Made by a program: the position numbers and the translations under genes. Below the pieces are notes generated by a model. It did not search any database. It was not told the DNA's origin and saw only the letters and a list, made by a program, of their open reading frames with translations. This document shows, one piece after another, positions 50,218-58,213 of a stretch of DNA of 64,000 bases. Within the stretch, counting starts at the first letter, position 1. Each line of letters begins with the position of its first letter. Source of the stretch: Brevibacillus_H sp041920465 (GTDB lineage: Bacteria; Bacillota; Bacilli; Brevibacillales; Brevibacillaceae); the NCBI GenBank assembly GCA_041920465.1, contig JBHGXW010000024.1:1-64000 (forward strand), written 5' to 3'.

Positions 50218-51348
50218 ATGATCAAAGGAATCAAGGAAATTATCCAGGCCAGGCAGGCGGACATCTACGCCACGTTTGAACATTTGCATGCGAATCCGGA
50301 AATCAGTTGGCAAGAAAAAGAGACGACCAGGTATTTGGCAGAAAGAATGCGCAAACTAGGATTACGAGTCACAACGTTTGCTGATTGTACCGGGCTGGTC
50401 GCGGAGTGGGGAGAAGGGAAACCGGTTGTGGGATTGCGTACGGATATCGACGCCCTTTGGCAAGAAGTGGACGGAGAGTGGCGGGCCAATCATTCGTGCG
50501 GACATGATGCCCATATGACTATGATTGTAGAAACCGTGGAAACCCTCATGGCAAGCGGGTTCCAGCCACCGGGAACACTCAAGCTCCTGTTTCAGCCGGC
50601 GGAAGAAAAGGGAGATGGTGCACTGAAGCTGGTGGAGAAGGGTGTTGTGGACGATATTGATTTTCTTTACGGCGTTCATTTGCGGCCTGTCCAGGAAATG
50701 GAGGCGGGTTTTGCCGGACCTGCTATCTACAACGGAGCAGCCATGTTTATGTACGGAGAAATTACAGGTGTTGCCGCACATGCAGCCAGACCCCATCTGG
50801 GGATTAACGCGATAGAGGTGGCAAGCTCCATTGTCCAGGGCCTGGGCTCTATCCATCTCGATCCTGCGGTTCCGGCTACGGTAAAAATGACGATGCTTAA
50901 GGCAGGCGGAGAAAGCACCAACATCATTCCGGATAAAGCCAGCTTCGCTCTTGACTTGCGAGCGCAGACCAACCAGGCAATGAATCAACTGGTTGAGAAG
51001 GTAGAACAACTCATTTTCGGAGTTGCCGCAATTTTCAAAGCGACAATTGAACTTCGCCAAGGGTCGCAAATGGTGGCGGCAGAAGTGAATGAACAGGCAA
51101 AATCGCTGATGGCACAAGCGATAACAGACGTTTTGGGCGAAACGGGATTGAAACCCGCTCCCGTCAGCCCTGGCGCGGAAGACTTCCATTTCTATACGGT
51201 GAAACGTCCAAAGATCAAGGCAACCATGCTGGCGCTTGGCTGCGATTTAAAACCGGGTTTGCATCATCCGCATATGACTTTTCGGCGTGATGCTCTCCTA
51301 ACCGGTGTCGAGATTCTCTCGCGAGTTATCGTGCGGACGTTTGAGTGA
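50218..51348 (+). CDS. M20-family amidohydrolase (YxeP/HipO-like)
   Basis: 376-aa metallohydrolase. The M20D metal site includes Cys94, His96, Asp97 and His99 (NHSCGHDAHM), the later EEKGDG, the dimerisation-domain residues and a C-terminal GAEDFHFY. Family members cleave N-acyl or N-carbamoyl amino acids. AGGGAGG precedes the ATG. It lies 34 bp after the AKR gene, likely in one transcript, followed 9 bp later by a small membrane protein. Confidence 0.88.
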   Translation: MIKGIKEIIQARQADIYATFEHLHANPEISWQEKETTRYLAERMRKLGLRVTTFADCTGLVAEWGEGKPVVGLRTDIDALWQEVDGEWRANHSCGHDAHMTMIVETVETLMASGFQPPGTLKLLFQPAEEKGDGALKLVEKGVVDDIDFLYGVHLRPVQEMEAGFAGPAIYNGAAMFMYGEITGVAAHAARPHLGINAIEVASSIVQGLGSIHLDPAVPATVKMTMLKAGGESTNIIPDKASFALDLRAQTNQAMNQLVEKVEQLIFGVAAIFKATIELRQGSQMVAAEVNEQAKSLMAQAITDVLGETGLKPAPVSPGAEDFHFYTVKRPKIKATMLALGCDLKPGLHHPHMTFRRDALLTGVEILSRVIVRTFE

Positions 51349-51357
51349 GGTTATCTG

Positions 51358-51819
51358 ATGGATGGGGCGGATTTTCTTTATCTGGCGTTGTATATCTGTA
51401 TTGCCGTGTTTTTGGGCGGGCTTTATTTCGTGGCCCGCAGACGGGAAGAGCGGTTGAAGCGTAAAGCGGAACAAGTGATGGAGCGGCAGCTTATCCCGCT
51501 AAAAGATGAAAAAGGTTTCGATCAGCCGATCTGGCAAGGCAAAATAGAGGCGATTGTGGCAGATGATGAACGGCATGAGGCAGAATTTGACTTGCTGGTT
51601 TATCTCGATTCCGTGTTTATCGGTTTTACTGAGCAAGGTTTTCCTTTTGTAACGTTGCCCGCGGAGCAAATCCTCAAAGTAATAGGGGACAAGGGCCGTG
51701 TCCGCATCCTGTATCGGCGGGAAGACGGGCGGGAAATCTATTATCAGTTATTCGGAAAGCAGATGAAAGGGCTCACCGATAAGATCGAATTTATCCGCAA
51801 ACGGGCTTGTATTCGTTAG
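51358..51819 (+). CDS. hypothetical membrane-anchored protein
   Basis: 153 aa. One N-terminal membrane helix (residues 4-25) is followed by an Arg/Lys-rich linker (27-43) and a soluble domain with beta-rich character (EFDLLVYLDSVFIGFTEQ...). There is no signal cleavage site, so the C-terminus is probably cytoplasmic. I do not recognise a family. It follows the M20 gene by 9 bp, so co-expression is likely. Confidence 0.6.
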   Translation: MDGADFLYLALYICIAVFLGGLYFVARRREERLKRKAEQVMERQLIPLKDEKGFDQPIWQGKIEAIVADDERHEAEFDLLVYLDSVFIGFTEQGFPFVTLPAEQILKVIGDKGRVRILYRREDGREIYYQLFGKQMKGLTDKIEFIRKRACIR

Positions 51820-51825
51820 TTAGAC

Positions 51826-51839
51826 ATTCTAATTAGAAT
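51826..51839 (+). repeat. perfect palindrome upstream of pckA
   Basis: ATTCTAATTAGAAT is a perfect 14-bp inverted repeat beginning 7 bp after the stop of the preceding gene. It may be an operator or a weak AT-rich hairpin. Confidence 0.4.
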
Positions 51840-51884
51840 ATTTTCCGCTGATTTTTTTAAAATTATGTAGCTTAATTAGATAAA

Positions 51885-51895
51885 TGTGTTATACT
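51885..51895 (+). promoter_or_regulatory. CcpN-like operator overlapping the pckA -10
   Basis: TGTGTTATACT fits the CcpN consensus TRTGHYATAYW at all 11 positions and overlaps the -10 TATACT (51890-51895, extended TGT). In B. subtilis CcpN represses pckA under glycolytic conditions. The consensus is quoted from memory. Confidence 0.6.
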
Positions 51896-51957
51896 AATTA
51901 CATCTTAACTAACGAAAAGAAACCCAATATTGGACAGCGGGGAAGGAGAACGTTTAC

Positions 51958-53538
51958 ATGGAAACGAAGACAGTAAAACAACTAGCTGACGTGTTAGATA
52001 ATACGAAAGTTCATTTTAACTTATCAGTTCCACAGCTTGTAGAAGCAGCAATCAAGCGCGGCGAAGGGATTCTGACTGATAAAGGAGCACTCAACACGTT
52101 AACTGGCAAGTTTACAGGTCGTTCACCAAAAGATAAGTTTGTTGTCGATGAGGAATCGGTTCACGACAAAATTAATTGGGGTGCGGTTAACCAGCCGATC
52201 TCTGCTGACAAGTTCGAAAAATTATATGCAGATGTAATGGAATATCTGACACAAAAAGAATTGTACGTATTTGACGGTTTTGCCGGTGCCGATCTCAAGT
52301 ACCGACTGCCAATCCGCGTTGTAAACGAATATGCTTGGCACAACTTGTTTGCTCATCAGTTGTTCATCCGCCCAACCAAGGAAGAGCTTGCCAACCATCA
52401 AGCGGAATTTACCGTGATCGCTGCCCCGGGTTACCAAGCAAATCCGGAAGTTCACGGTACCAATTCGGAAACCTTCATTATTATTAGCTTCGAGAAAAAG
52501 GTTGTATTGATCGGCGGCACCGAGTATGCAGGTGAGATGAAGAAGTCTATCTTCAGCGTCATGAACTTCCTTCTGCCTGAACAAAACGTGCTTTCCATGC
52601 ACTGCTCGGCCAACATCGGCAAAGAAGGTGACGTAGCGCTCTTCTTCGGCCTCTCCGGTACCGGTAAAACCACTCTTTCCGCGGACCCGAACCGCTTCCT
52701 GATCGGTGACGATGAACACGGCTGGTCAGACAACGGCGTATTCAACATCGAAGGCGGCTGCTACGCAAAATGCATCAAGCTGTCAGAAGAAGGCGAACCG
52801 CAAATCTGGAAAGCAATCAACTTCGGCACGGTACTGGAAAACGTAGTGGTTGATCCCCAAACCCGCACAGCAGACTACGACAGCGATAAATATACAGAGA
52901 ATACCCGGGCCGCTTATCCGGTTGAAATGATCCCGGGTGCCGTAATCCCGGGCGTTGGCGGACACCCTGGCGTGATCATCTTCTTGACTGCCGACTCTTT
53001 CGGCGTTATTCCGCCAATCTCCAAGTTAAGCAAAGAGCAAGCGATGTATCATTTCTTGTCCGGCTATACCAGCAAAATGGCCGGAACCGAGCGCGGCGTA
53101 ACTACCCCGCAAACCGAATTCTCTACCTGCTTCGGTTCGCCGTTCTTGCCGCTTCGTCCGGTTGTCTACGCAGAAATGCTTGGCAAGAAAATCGATCAGC
53201 ACAATGCACGCGTCTATCTGGTAAACACCGGTTGGACTGGCGGCCCTGTCGGCATCGGTCATCGCATGAACTTGAAATATACCCGGGCCATGGTAACAGC
53301 TGCGTTGAACGGTGAATTGGAACAAGCAGAGTTTGTAACCGATCCGGTATTTGGTGTACAGGTTCCTACTTCTTGCCCGGGAGTACCAGCGGAAGTTCTC
53401 CAACCTCGCAATACCTGGGAAGATAAAGGGGCTTACGACAAACAAGCTCGTGAGCTGGCAAGCCGGTTTGCAGAGAACTTTGCGAAGAAGTTCCCGAATG
53501 CTGCTGATATTGCCAAAGCTGGCCCAATCGTTGAATAA
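51958..53538 (+). CDS. pckA: phosphoenolpyruvate carboxykinase (ATP)
   Basis: Gluconeogenic decarboxylation of oxaloacetate to PEP with ATP. 526 aa; the kinase loop GLSGTGKT is at 231-238, followed by SADPNR and GDDEHGWSD. The N-terminal LTGKFTGRSPKDKF binds substrate, and the Mn site lies in the central domain. GGAAGGAG precedes the ATG. It complements the fad operon in this window, since acetyl-CoA from fatty acids needs gluconeogenesis. Monocistronic with its own promoter. Confidence 0.98.
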   Translation: METKTVKQLADVLDNTKVHFNLSVPQLVEAAIKRGEGILTDKGALNTLTGKFTGRSPKDKFVVDEESVHDKINWGAVNQPISADKFEKLYADVMEYLTQKELYVFDGFAGADLKYRLPIRVVNEYAWHNLFAHQLFIRPTKEELANHQAEFTVIAAPGYQANPEVHGTNSETFIIISFEKKVVLIGGTEYAGEMKKSIFSVMNFLLPEQNVLSMHCSANIGKEGDVALFFGLSGTGKTTLSADPNRFLIGDDEHGWSDNGVFNIEGGCYAKCIKLSEEGEPQIWKAINFGTVLENVVVDPQTRTADYDSDKYTENTRAAYPVEMIPGAVIPGVGGHPGVIIFLTADSFGVIPPISKLSKEQAMYHFLSGYTSKMAGTERGVTTPQTEFSTCFGSPFLPLRPVVYAEMLGKKIDQHNARVYLVNTGWTGGPVGIGHRMNLKYTRAMVTAALNGELEQAEFVTDPVFGVQVPTSCPGVPAEVLQPRNTWEDKGAYDKQARELASRFAENFAKKFPNAADIAKAGPIVE

Positions 53539-53570
53539 AACACTTTCCCAAATTGTCTACCACTTCATTG

Positions 53571-53600
53571 CCCTCAGTCGTTCAGGCTGGGGGTATTTTC
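53571..53600 (+). terminator. weak terminator-like hairpin after pckA
   Basis: CCCTCAG / CTGGGGG (one G-U) with TATTTTC downstream. Confidence 0.5.
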
Positions 53601-53613
53601 TGTATTTCCGTTG

Positions 53614-53642
53614 TTTACAATGTTAATTAAAAGAAGTATAAT
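53614..53642 (+). promoter_or_regulatory. sigma-A promoter of mntH
   Basis: TTTACA (53614-53619), a 17-bp spacer and a perfect TATAAT (53637-53642). Confidence 0.8.
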
Positions 53643-53651
53643 GAAGAAAAA

Positions 53652-53667
53652 GTTGCTCTAGGGCAAA
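53652..53667 (-). promoter_or_regulatory. MntR-like box 1, at the transcription start
   Basis: Minus-strand TTTGCCCTAGAGCAAC matches 12 of 16 positions of the MntR box TTTGCCTTAAGGAAAC (consensus from memory) and is nearly palindromic. It sits at about +3 to +18 of the mntH promoter, where Mn-bound MntR would block transcription. Confidence 0.65.
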
Positions 53668-53752
53668 ATAGTGTCTTGGACGCAAAAATATACAGGAACC
53701 CAGACGAGGCCTTCTTCATACAATTAGGAGAAGATTCTTTTTTAAACAAAAA

Positions 53753-53768
53753 GTTTCCCTGATGCAAA
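53753..53768 (-). promoter_or_regulatory. MntR-like box 2, in the mntH leader
   Basis: Minus-strand TTTGCATCAGGGAAAC matches 13 of 16 positions of the same box. It has the same orientation as box 1, about 100 bp downstream of it and 30 bp before the start codon. Confidence 0.65.
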
Positions 53769-53799
53769 ATAATTAGTTTTACGCAAAGGAGGCAATCTT

Positions 53800-55149
53800 A
53801 TGGCAAGTGAAAATACTCTACCTCTGGAAAGGGAACAAGGATGGCGGCGTTCTTCCGAGCAGAGAAGTTTGCAAGAAGTGTATCGCTCTTTGCGAGTTCC
53901 TAAAACGGGTTCCTGGCTTAGAAAATTCTTGGCCTTCGTTGGACCTGGTTACCTTGTTGCCGTAGGATATATGGACCCCGGAAACTGGGCAACTGACCTT
54001 GCGGGTGGCTCCATGTTTGGATACACGCTGCTGTCTGTTATCATGCTTTCCAATCTGATGGCCATTCTGTTGCAGGCGTTGGCGGGAAAGCTGGGGATTG
54101 TCACCGGGCGTGATTTGGCTCAAGCGTGCCGGGATCACTACAGCAAACCGGTGTCGATGGTGTTATGGGTATTATGCGAGTTAGCCATCGCTGCCTGCGA
54201 CCTTGCCGAAGTGATCGGGACGGCTATCGCATTAAATCTTTTGTTTGGAATACCAATTCTGTACGGTGTCTTGTTAACCGCATTTGACGTCATGATGATT
54301 CTGTTATTGCAGAACAAGGGCTTCCGGTATATCGAAGCATTTGTGATTGCCTTAATTGCGACGATTGGAGTTTGCTTTGCGTTCGAAATGTTACTGGCTA
54401 AGCCTGATGTGGCTAGCATTCTGGGCGGATTCGTTCCCAGTGCGGAAATCATCAAAAATCCTGAGATGCTCTACATCGCGATTGGCATATTGGGTGCAAC
54501 GGTAATGCCGCATAACCTTTATCTCCATTCTTCTATCGTGCAGACACGCCAGTATGAACAGACGAGCAAAGGAAAACGCGAAGCGATCCGGTTTGCTACC
54601 ATCGATTCCACGATAGCCTTGTTTTTTGCCCTTTTTATCAACGCATCCATTCTCATCTTGTCAGCGTCTACCTTCCATCGGACGGGAATGACGAATGTGG
54701 CCGAAATCGGCGACGCTTATCATCTGTTGACCCCGGTTCTTGGAACTACGCTTGGCAGTCTGTTATTTGGGATCGCATTGCTTGCGGCAGGGCAAAACTC
54801 CACATTAACGGGGACGTTGGCCGGTCAAATTGTCATGGAAGGTTTTCTGAACATTCGTTTGACGCCATGGCTGCGCCGGATGATCACCCGCATGGTGGCC
54901 ATCGTCCCAGCAATAATCGTCACTGCTTTATATGGTGAAGCGGGAACAGCCCAATTATTGATCCTCAGCCAGGTTATTTTATCGTTTCAGCTTTCCTTCG
55001 CCGTAATCCCGCTTGTGCAATTTACGAGTGACAAAGCGAAGATGGGCGAGTTCGTAAACCCGCGATGGCTTACTATCTTATCTTGGGTGGTTGCCGTTGT
55101 GATCGTTGGATTAAACGTTTATCTGCTGTATCAAACGCTGTTCGGATGA
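53800..55149 (+). CDS. mntH: NRAMP-type divalent metal transporter (Mn2+/H+)
   Basis: 449-aa, about 11 membrane helices. The first-helix metal motif is DPGNWATDLAGG and the sixth-helix motif is TVMPHNLYLHSS. It carries a 45-residue hydrophilic N-terminal extension. It imports Mn2+ (possibly Fe2+) with protons. AAAGGAGG precedes the ATG. Two MntR-like boxes in the leader support Mn-repressed expression. Manganese as main substrate is inferred from motif and operator. Confidence 0.95.
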   Translation: MASENTLPLEREQGWRRSSEQRSLQEVYRSLRVPKTGSWLRKFLAFVGPGYLVAVGYMDPGNWATDLAGGSMFGYTLLSVIMLSNLMAILLQALAGKLGIVTGRDLAQACRDHYSKPVSMVLWVLCELAIAACDLAEVIGTAIALNLLFGIPILYGVLLTAFDVMMILLLQNKGFRYIEAFVIALIATIGVCFAFEMLLAKPDVASILGGFVPSAEIIKNPEMLYIAIGILGATVMPHNLYLHSSIVQTRQYEQTSKGKREAIRFATIDSTIALFFALFINASILILSASTFHRTGMTNVAEIGDAYHLLTPVLGTTLGSLLFGIALLAAGQNSTLTGTLAGQIVMEGFLNIRLTPWLRRMITRMVAIVPAIIVTALYGEAGTAQLLILSQVILSFQLSFAVIPLVQFTSDKAKMGEFVNPRWLTILSWVVAVVIVGLNVYLLYQTLFG

Positions 55150-55167
55150 AATTGTGAATATACGACG

Positions 55168-55204
55168 GAAAGGTTGTCGAATGAACCGGCAACCTTTCTT
55201 TTTT
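55168..55204 (+). terminator. intrinsic terminator after mntH
   Basis: GAAAGGTTG / CAACCTTTC stem with a T run of six. Confidence 0.85.
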
Positions 55205-55253
55205 AGTTCGCGGCCAGGCCCGACATCGTTGGTCAGTCGGGTGGGTTTTCTTA

Positions 55254-55282
55254 TTGCTTCTGCGCATGTAGTATGCTATTGT
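55254..55282 (+). promoter_or_regulatory. putative promoter of the DUF1802 gene
   Basis: TTGCTT (55254-55259), a 17-bp spacer and TATTGT (55277-55282), with an extended -10 (TGCTATTGT). Weak consensus, so tentative. Confidence 0.45.
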
Positions 55283-55304
55283 TTATCCGAATAGAGAGGT
55301 CTAA

Positions 55305-55324
55305 TTGAGAATGACTTGAGAATG
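55305..55324 (+). repeat. tandem direct repeat TTGAGAATG-AC-TTGAGAATG in the DUF1802 leader
   Basis: Two identical 9-mers with an 11-bp period, ending one base into the ribosome site GGGAGG of the DUF1802 gene. The same tandem pair recurs at 56033-56052 before sufC, with GA in place of AC. An 11-bp period places both copies on the same face of the helix. Confidence 0.85.
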
Positions 55325-55337
55325 GGAGGTCGTCATA

Positions 55338-55925
55338 ATGGCTACAGTTGTTCAACAACCGATTTCTACACTGTCTTTGAAAGAGTGGGCGGTTGCGATT
55401 AAAGCGCTGGGGGAAGGCAAACAAATCATTACCGTCCGCAAAGGTGGACTATATGAAGAGACTCGCGATTTCAAGCTTGAGCGCGACACCTTCTATTTAT
55501 ATCCAACCTATGAGCATCAAAAAACGGAGATGGTGAAACCGGAATACCATGCCGACCTGCAGGCGACACTTGAGCAATGGAGCCCGGAGAAGACAACCGT
55601 GGACATCCGCTATTTCGCTCATATTACAGATGATGTGGAAGTTCTGGATGAAGCTAGAATCCGTGCGCTTGCCCCATTCCACATCTGGACAGACAACTTC
55701 GCTGACGTCCGTCTGCACTGGAAAAAGAAAAATCCGCTTCACATTCTATTTGCCCGCGTGTACAAACTGGAAAAGCCGTTGGAGATTCCGATTGCTGACG
55801 AATATAAAGGCTGCAAATCGTGGCATCATCTGCTTCAAGAAGTTCCGCAGGGTTCTTTTACGCCTGTACTGACAGATGAAGAGTATGCGGCAAGGCGGGA
55901 AGCCATTCTGAAGATTATTTCTTGA
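55338..55925 (+). CDS. DUF1802 family protein
   Basis: 195-aa soluble protein. The N-terminal LKEWAVAIKALGEGKQIITVRKGG and the YPTYEHQ motif are diagnostic of DUF1802, which has no known function. There are no cysteines that would suggest an Fe-S cluster. GGGAGG precedes the ATG. It lies 180 bp upstream of sufC and shares a repeated operator-like element with it, suggesting common regulation and perhaps a link to Fe-S assembly or iron/oxidative stress. Confidence 0.8.
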   Translation: MATVVQQPISTLSLKEWAVAIKALGEGKQIITVRKGGLYEETRDFKLERDTFYLYPTYEHQKTEMVKPEYHADLQATLEQWSPEKTTVDIRYFAHITDDVEVLDEARIRALAPFHIWTDNFADVRLHWKKKNPLHILFARVYKLEKPLEIPIADEYKGCKSWHHLLQEVPQGSFTPVLTDEEYAARREAILKIIS

Positions 55926-55998
55926 TTAGTGAAGAATGAAAGGAACAATAGCATTTACTAAACATAAATATTTAATAAATACAATTATGTTTATATCA

Positions 55999-56027
55999 TT
56001 GATCTTTCCTTACAATTATTATAAGAT
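55999..56027 (+). promoter_or_regulatory. promoter of the suf operon
   Basis: TTGATC (55999-56004), a 17-bp spacer and TAAGAT (56022-56027). The predicted start falls near 56034, exactly where the tandem repeat begins. Confidence 0.6.
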
Positions 56028-56032
56028 AGTAA

Positions 56033-56052
56033 TTGAGAATGGATTGAGAATG
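56033..56052 (+). repeat. tandem direct repeat TTGAGAATG-GA-TTGAGAATG in the suf leader
   Basis: Two identical 9-mers with an 11-bp period at about +1 to +19 of the suf promoter, a typical repressor position. Identical to the DUF1802 copy except for the spacer dinucleotide. TGAGAAT differs by one base from the TGATAAT of Fur boxes, but the direct-repeat arrangement differs from the classic Fur box. Confidence 0.85.
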
Positions 56053-56104
56053 AACAATTTCAGACCCATCCTATAGAAAATTTTGACCGACGGAGGAATG
56101 TACA

Positions 56105-56893
56105 ATGTCCGGTATACCACATTTGGAAATAAAAAACCTGCGTGCAAGAATTGAGGAAAAAGAGATCCTCAAGGGCTTGTCTCTTGAAATCAAGGGAGGC
56201 GAAGTGCATGCGATCATGGGGCCGAACGGGACGGGTAAATCTACTCTCGCTTCTACTTTGATGGGGCATCCAAAGTATGAAGTAACAGAGGGTTCCGTCA
56301 CATTGAACGGGGAAAACCTGCTGGAAATGGCTGTTGATGAGCGTGCGCGTGCCGGTCTGTTCCTTGCGATGCAATATCCTTCCGAAATCAGCGGCGTAAC
56401 CAACTCCGACTTCCTGCGTTCTGCTATGAATGCTCGCCGCGGGGAAGGCAACGAGATTTCTCTGATGAAATTTATCCGTGAATTGGATAAGCGTATGGAA
56501 ACACTTGAAATGGATCAGACTTTTGCTCATCGTTACCTCAATGAAGGCTTCTCCGGCGGGGAGAAGAAGCGTAACGAGATTCTGCAAATGATGATGCTTC
56601 AACCAAGCATCTGTATTCTCGACGAGATCGACTCCGGTCTCGATATCGACGCCCTTAAAATCGTAGCCAAAGGTGTTAACGAAATGCGTTCCGCTGAGCG
56701 CGGTTTCTTAATTATTACTCACTATCAGCGTTTATTAAATTATATTAAACCTGATTTCGTTCATGTCATGATGCAAGGACGAATTGTGAAATCCGGCGGC
56801 TCTGAACTGGCTGAACGTTTAGAGGCTGAGGGTTACGATTGGATCAAAGAAGAATTGGGTATCGAAGACGAAACTGTTAACGCAGGCGTCTAA
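56105..56893 (+). CDS. sufC: Fe-S assembly ATPase SufC
   Basis: ABC-type ATPase of the SufBCD scaffold complex. 262 aa; Walker A GPNGTGKS (39-46), FSGGEKKRNEI signature and SICILDEIDSGLDID Walker B/D-loop, all typical. GGAGGAATG precedes the ATG. It is first in sufCDSUB. It drives conformational change of SufB/SufD during cluster assembly. The 12-kDa C-terminal tail is normal. Confidence 0.98.
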   Translation: MSGIPHLEIKNLRARIEEKEILKGLSLEIKGGEVHAIMGPNGTGKSTLASTLMGHPKYEVTEGSVTLNGENLLEMAVDERARAGLFLAMQYPSEISGVTNSDFLRSAMNARRGEGNEISLMKFIRELDKRMETLEMDQTFAHRYLNEGFSGGEKKRNEILQMMMLQPSICILDEIDSGLDIDALKIVAKGVNEMRSAERGFLIITHYQRLLNYIKPDFVHVMMQGRIVKSGGSELAERLEAEGYDWIKEELGIEDETVNAGV

Positions 56894-56914
56894 GCGAAGG
56901 GGGGTACTTATACG

Positions 56915-58213
56915 ATGAGTGTAGATACACAACTTCGCTTCAACCGCGAAGCAATTACCGCTTATTCTCAAGCAAATCAAGAACCGAAATGGTTTTTGGA
57001 GAAGCGGCTCCAAGCTTTTCAGGCATCTAACGAACTGCCTTTGCCTGCTTTGGAAAAAACCAAGATCGACAACTGGAATCTGGATCAGTTTACTCCTTTT
57101 GCGACGGAAGCCAAGGCTGCAAGCATCGAGCAATTGGATGAAGTGGTGAAGCAGCAAATCAATCTCGAACAGGCACAAAACCTGCTCGTTCAAAAGAACG
57201 CTTCTACCGTATTTCATGTCGTTTCCGGCGAGCTTGCCTCCAAAGGGGTTATTTTCACCGATTTGGCAACCGCTCTGCGTGAACATGGCGATCTGGTTCA
57301 GAAGTATATTTATCAAGCCGTTTCAGCCGATGAGCATCGCCTGACCGCGCTTCATGCGGCAGTGGTAAACGGCGGGGTATTCTTGCATGTTCCGAAGAAT
57401 ACAGAAGTGGAAGTCCCTCTGCAAGCAGTGTTCCAGGTAGCGCAAAACAGCTCGCTTCTCTGCCCGCACGTATTGATTGTGGCGGAAGCGAACAGCAAAG
57501 TAACGTATGTGGATACCTATGTATCTGACGCTGGCGAAGCAATGGTGGCAAACAGCGTTGTGGAAGTGTTTGTGGGTGCCGGAGCTCATGTGCAGGTAGC
57601 TTCTGTCCGTTCCCTCTCCAAAGAGGTTCACGACTATACGTTCCGCCGCGCTGTTGTTGAGCGTGACGGCAAAATGGAATGGATTCTCGGGGAAATGAAC
57701 GACGGCAATACCGTTGCCAACAATACAACCATCCTGAAAGGTCAGGGCTCTTTCGCCGACACCAAAACCGTAACGATCGGCACAGGCAACCAACGCCAAA
57801 ACCTCACTTCCCAGGTTCAGCATATCGGCACTCACTCCGAGTCCCAAATGCTGAGCAAAGCGGTGATGACAGAGGAAGCTGTAGCGATTTTGAACGGAAT
57901 CACCAAAATTGAAAAAGGCGCCGAAAAAGCAAACGGCGAGCAAGCAGAAAATATCTTGATGCTGAGTGAAAAGGCGCGCGGAGATGCGAATCCGATTCTC
58001 TTGATTGACGAAGATGACGTCAAGGCAGGCCACGCAGCATCCGTTGGCCGTGTAAATGAAGAAAGCCTTTACTACCTGATGTCCCGCGGTATTCCGCGCA
58101 AGCAGGCAGAACACTTGATCATCATGGGCTTCCTGGACCCGGTAGTAGCGGAAATTCCGCTTGAAGAAGTGCAAAATCGACTCCGTCAAGCACTTGAAAG
58201 GAAGTTAGGATGA
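56915..58213 (+). CDS. sufD: Fe-S assembly scaffold SufD
   Basis: 432 aa; right-handed beta-helix core and an N-terminal helical arm. It pairs with SufB and SufC to form the de novo Fe-S scaffold. The conserved C-terminal SRGIPRKQAEHLIIMGFLDPV matches the SufB/SufD family. The ATG follows AAGGGGGG. Its TGA overlaps the sufS ATG by 4 bp (ATGA), so translation is coupled. Confidence 0.97.
   Translation: MSVDTQLRFNREAITAYSQANQEPKWFLEKRLQAFQASNELPLPALEKTKIDNWNLDQFTPFATEAKAASIEQLDEVVKQQINLEQAQNLLVQKNASTVFHVVSGELASKGVIFTDLATALREHGDLVQKYIYQAVSADEHRLTALHAAVVNGGVFLHVPKNTEVEVPLQAVFQVAQNSSLLCPHVLIVAEANSKVTYVDTYVSDAGEAMVANSVVEVFVGAGAHVQVASVRSLSKEVHDYTFRRAVVERDGKMEWILGEMNDGNTVANNTTILKGQGSFADTKTVTIGTGNQRQNLTSQVQHIGTHSESQMLSKAVMTEEAVAILNGITKIEKGAEKANGEQAENILMLSEKARGDANPILLIDEDDVKAGHAASVGRVNEESLYYLMSRGIPRKQAEHLIIMGFLDPVVAEIPLEEVQNRLRQALERKLG

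Noticed and set aside
53640..53799. yybP-ykoY manganese riboswitch before mntH
   Set aside because: Its conserved loop motifs are absent; two MntR-like boxes account for the region.
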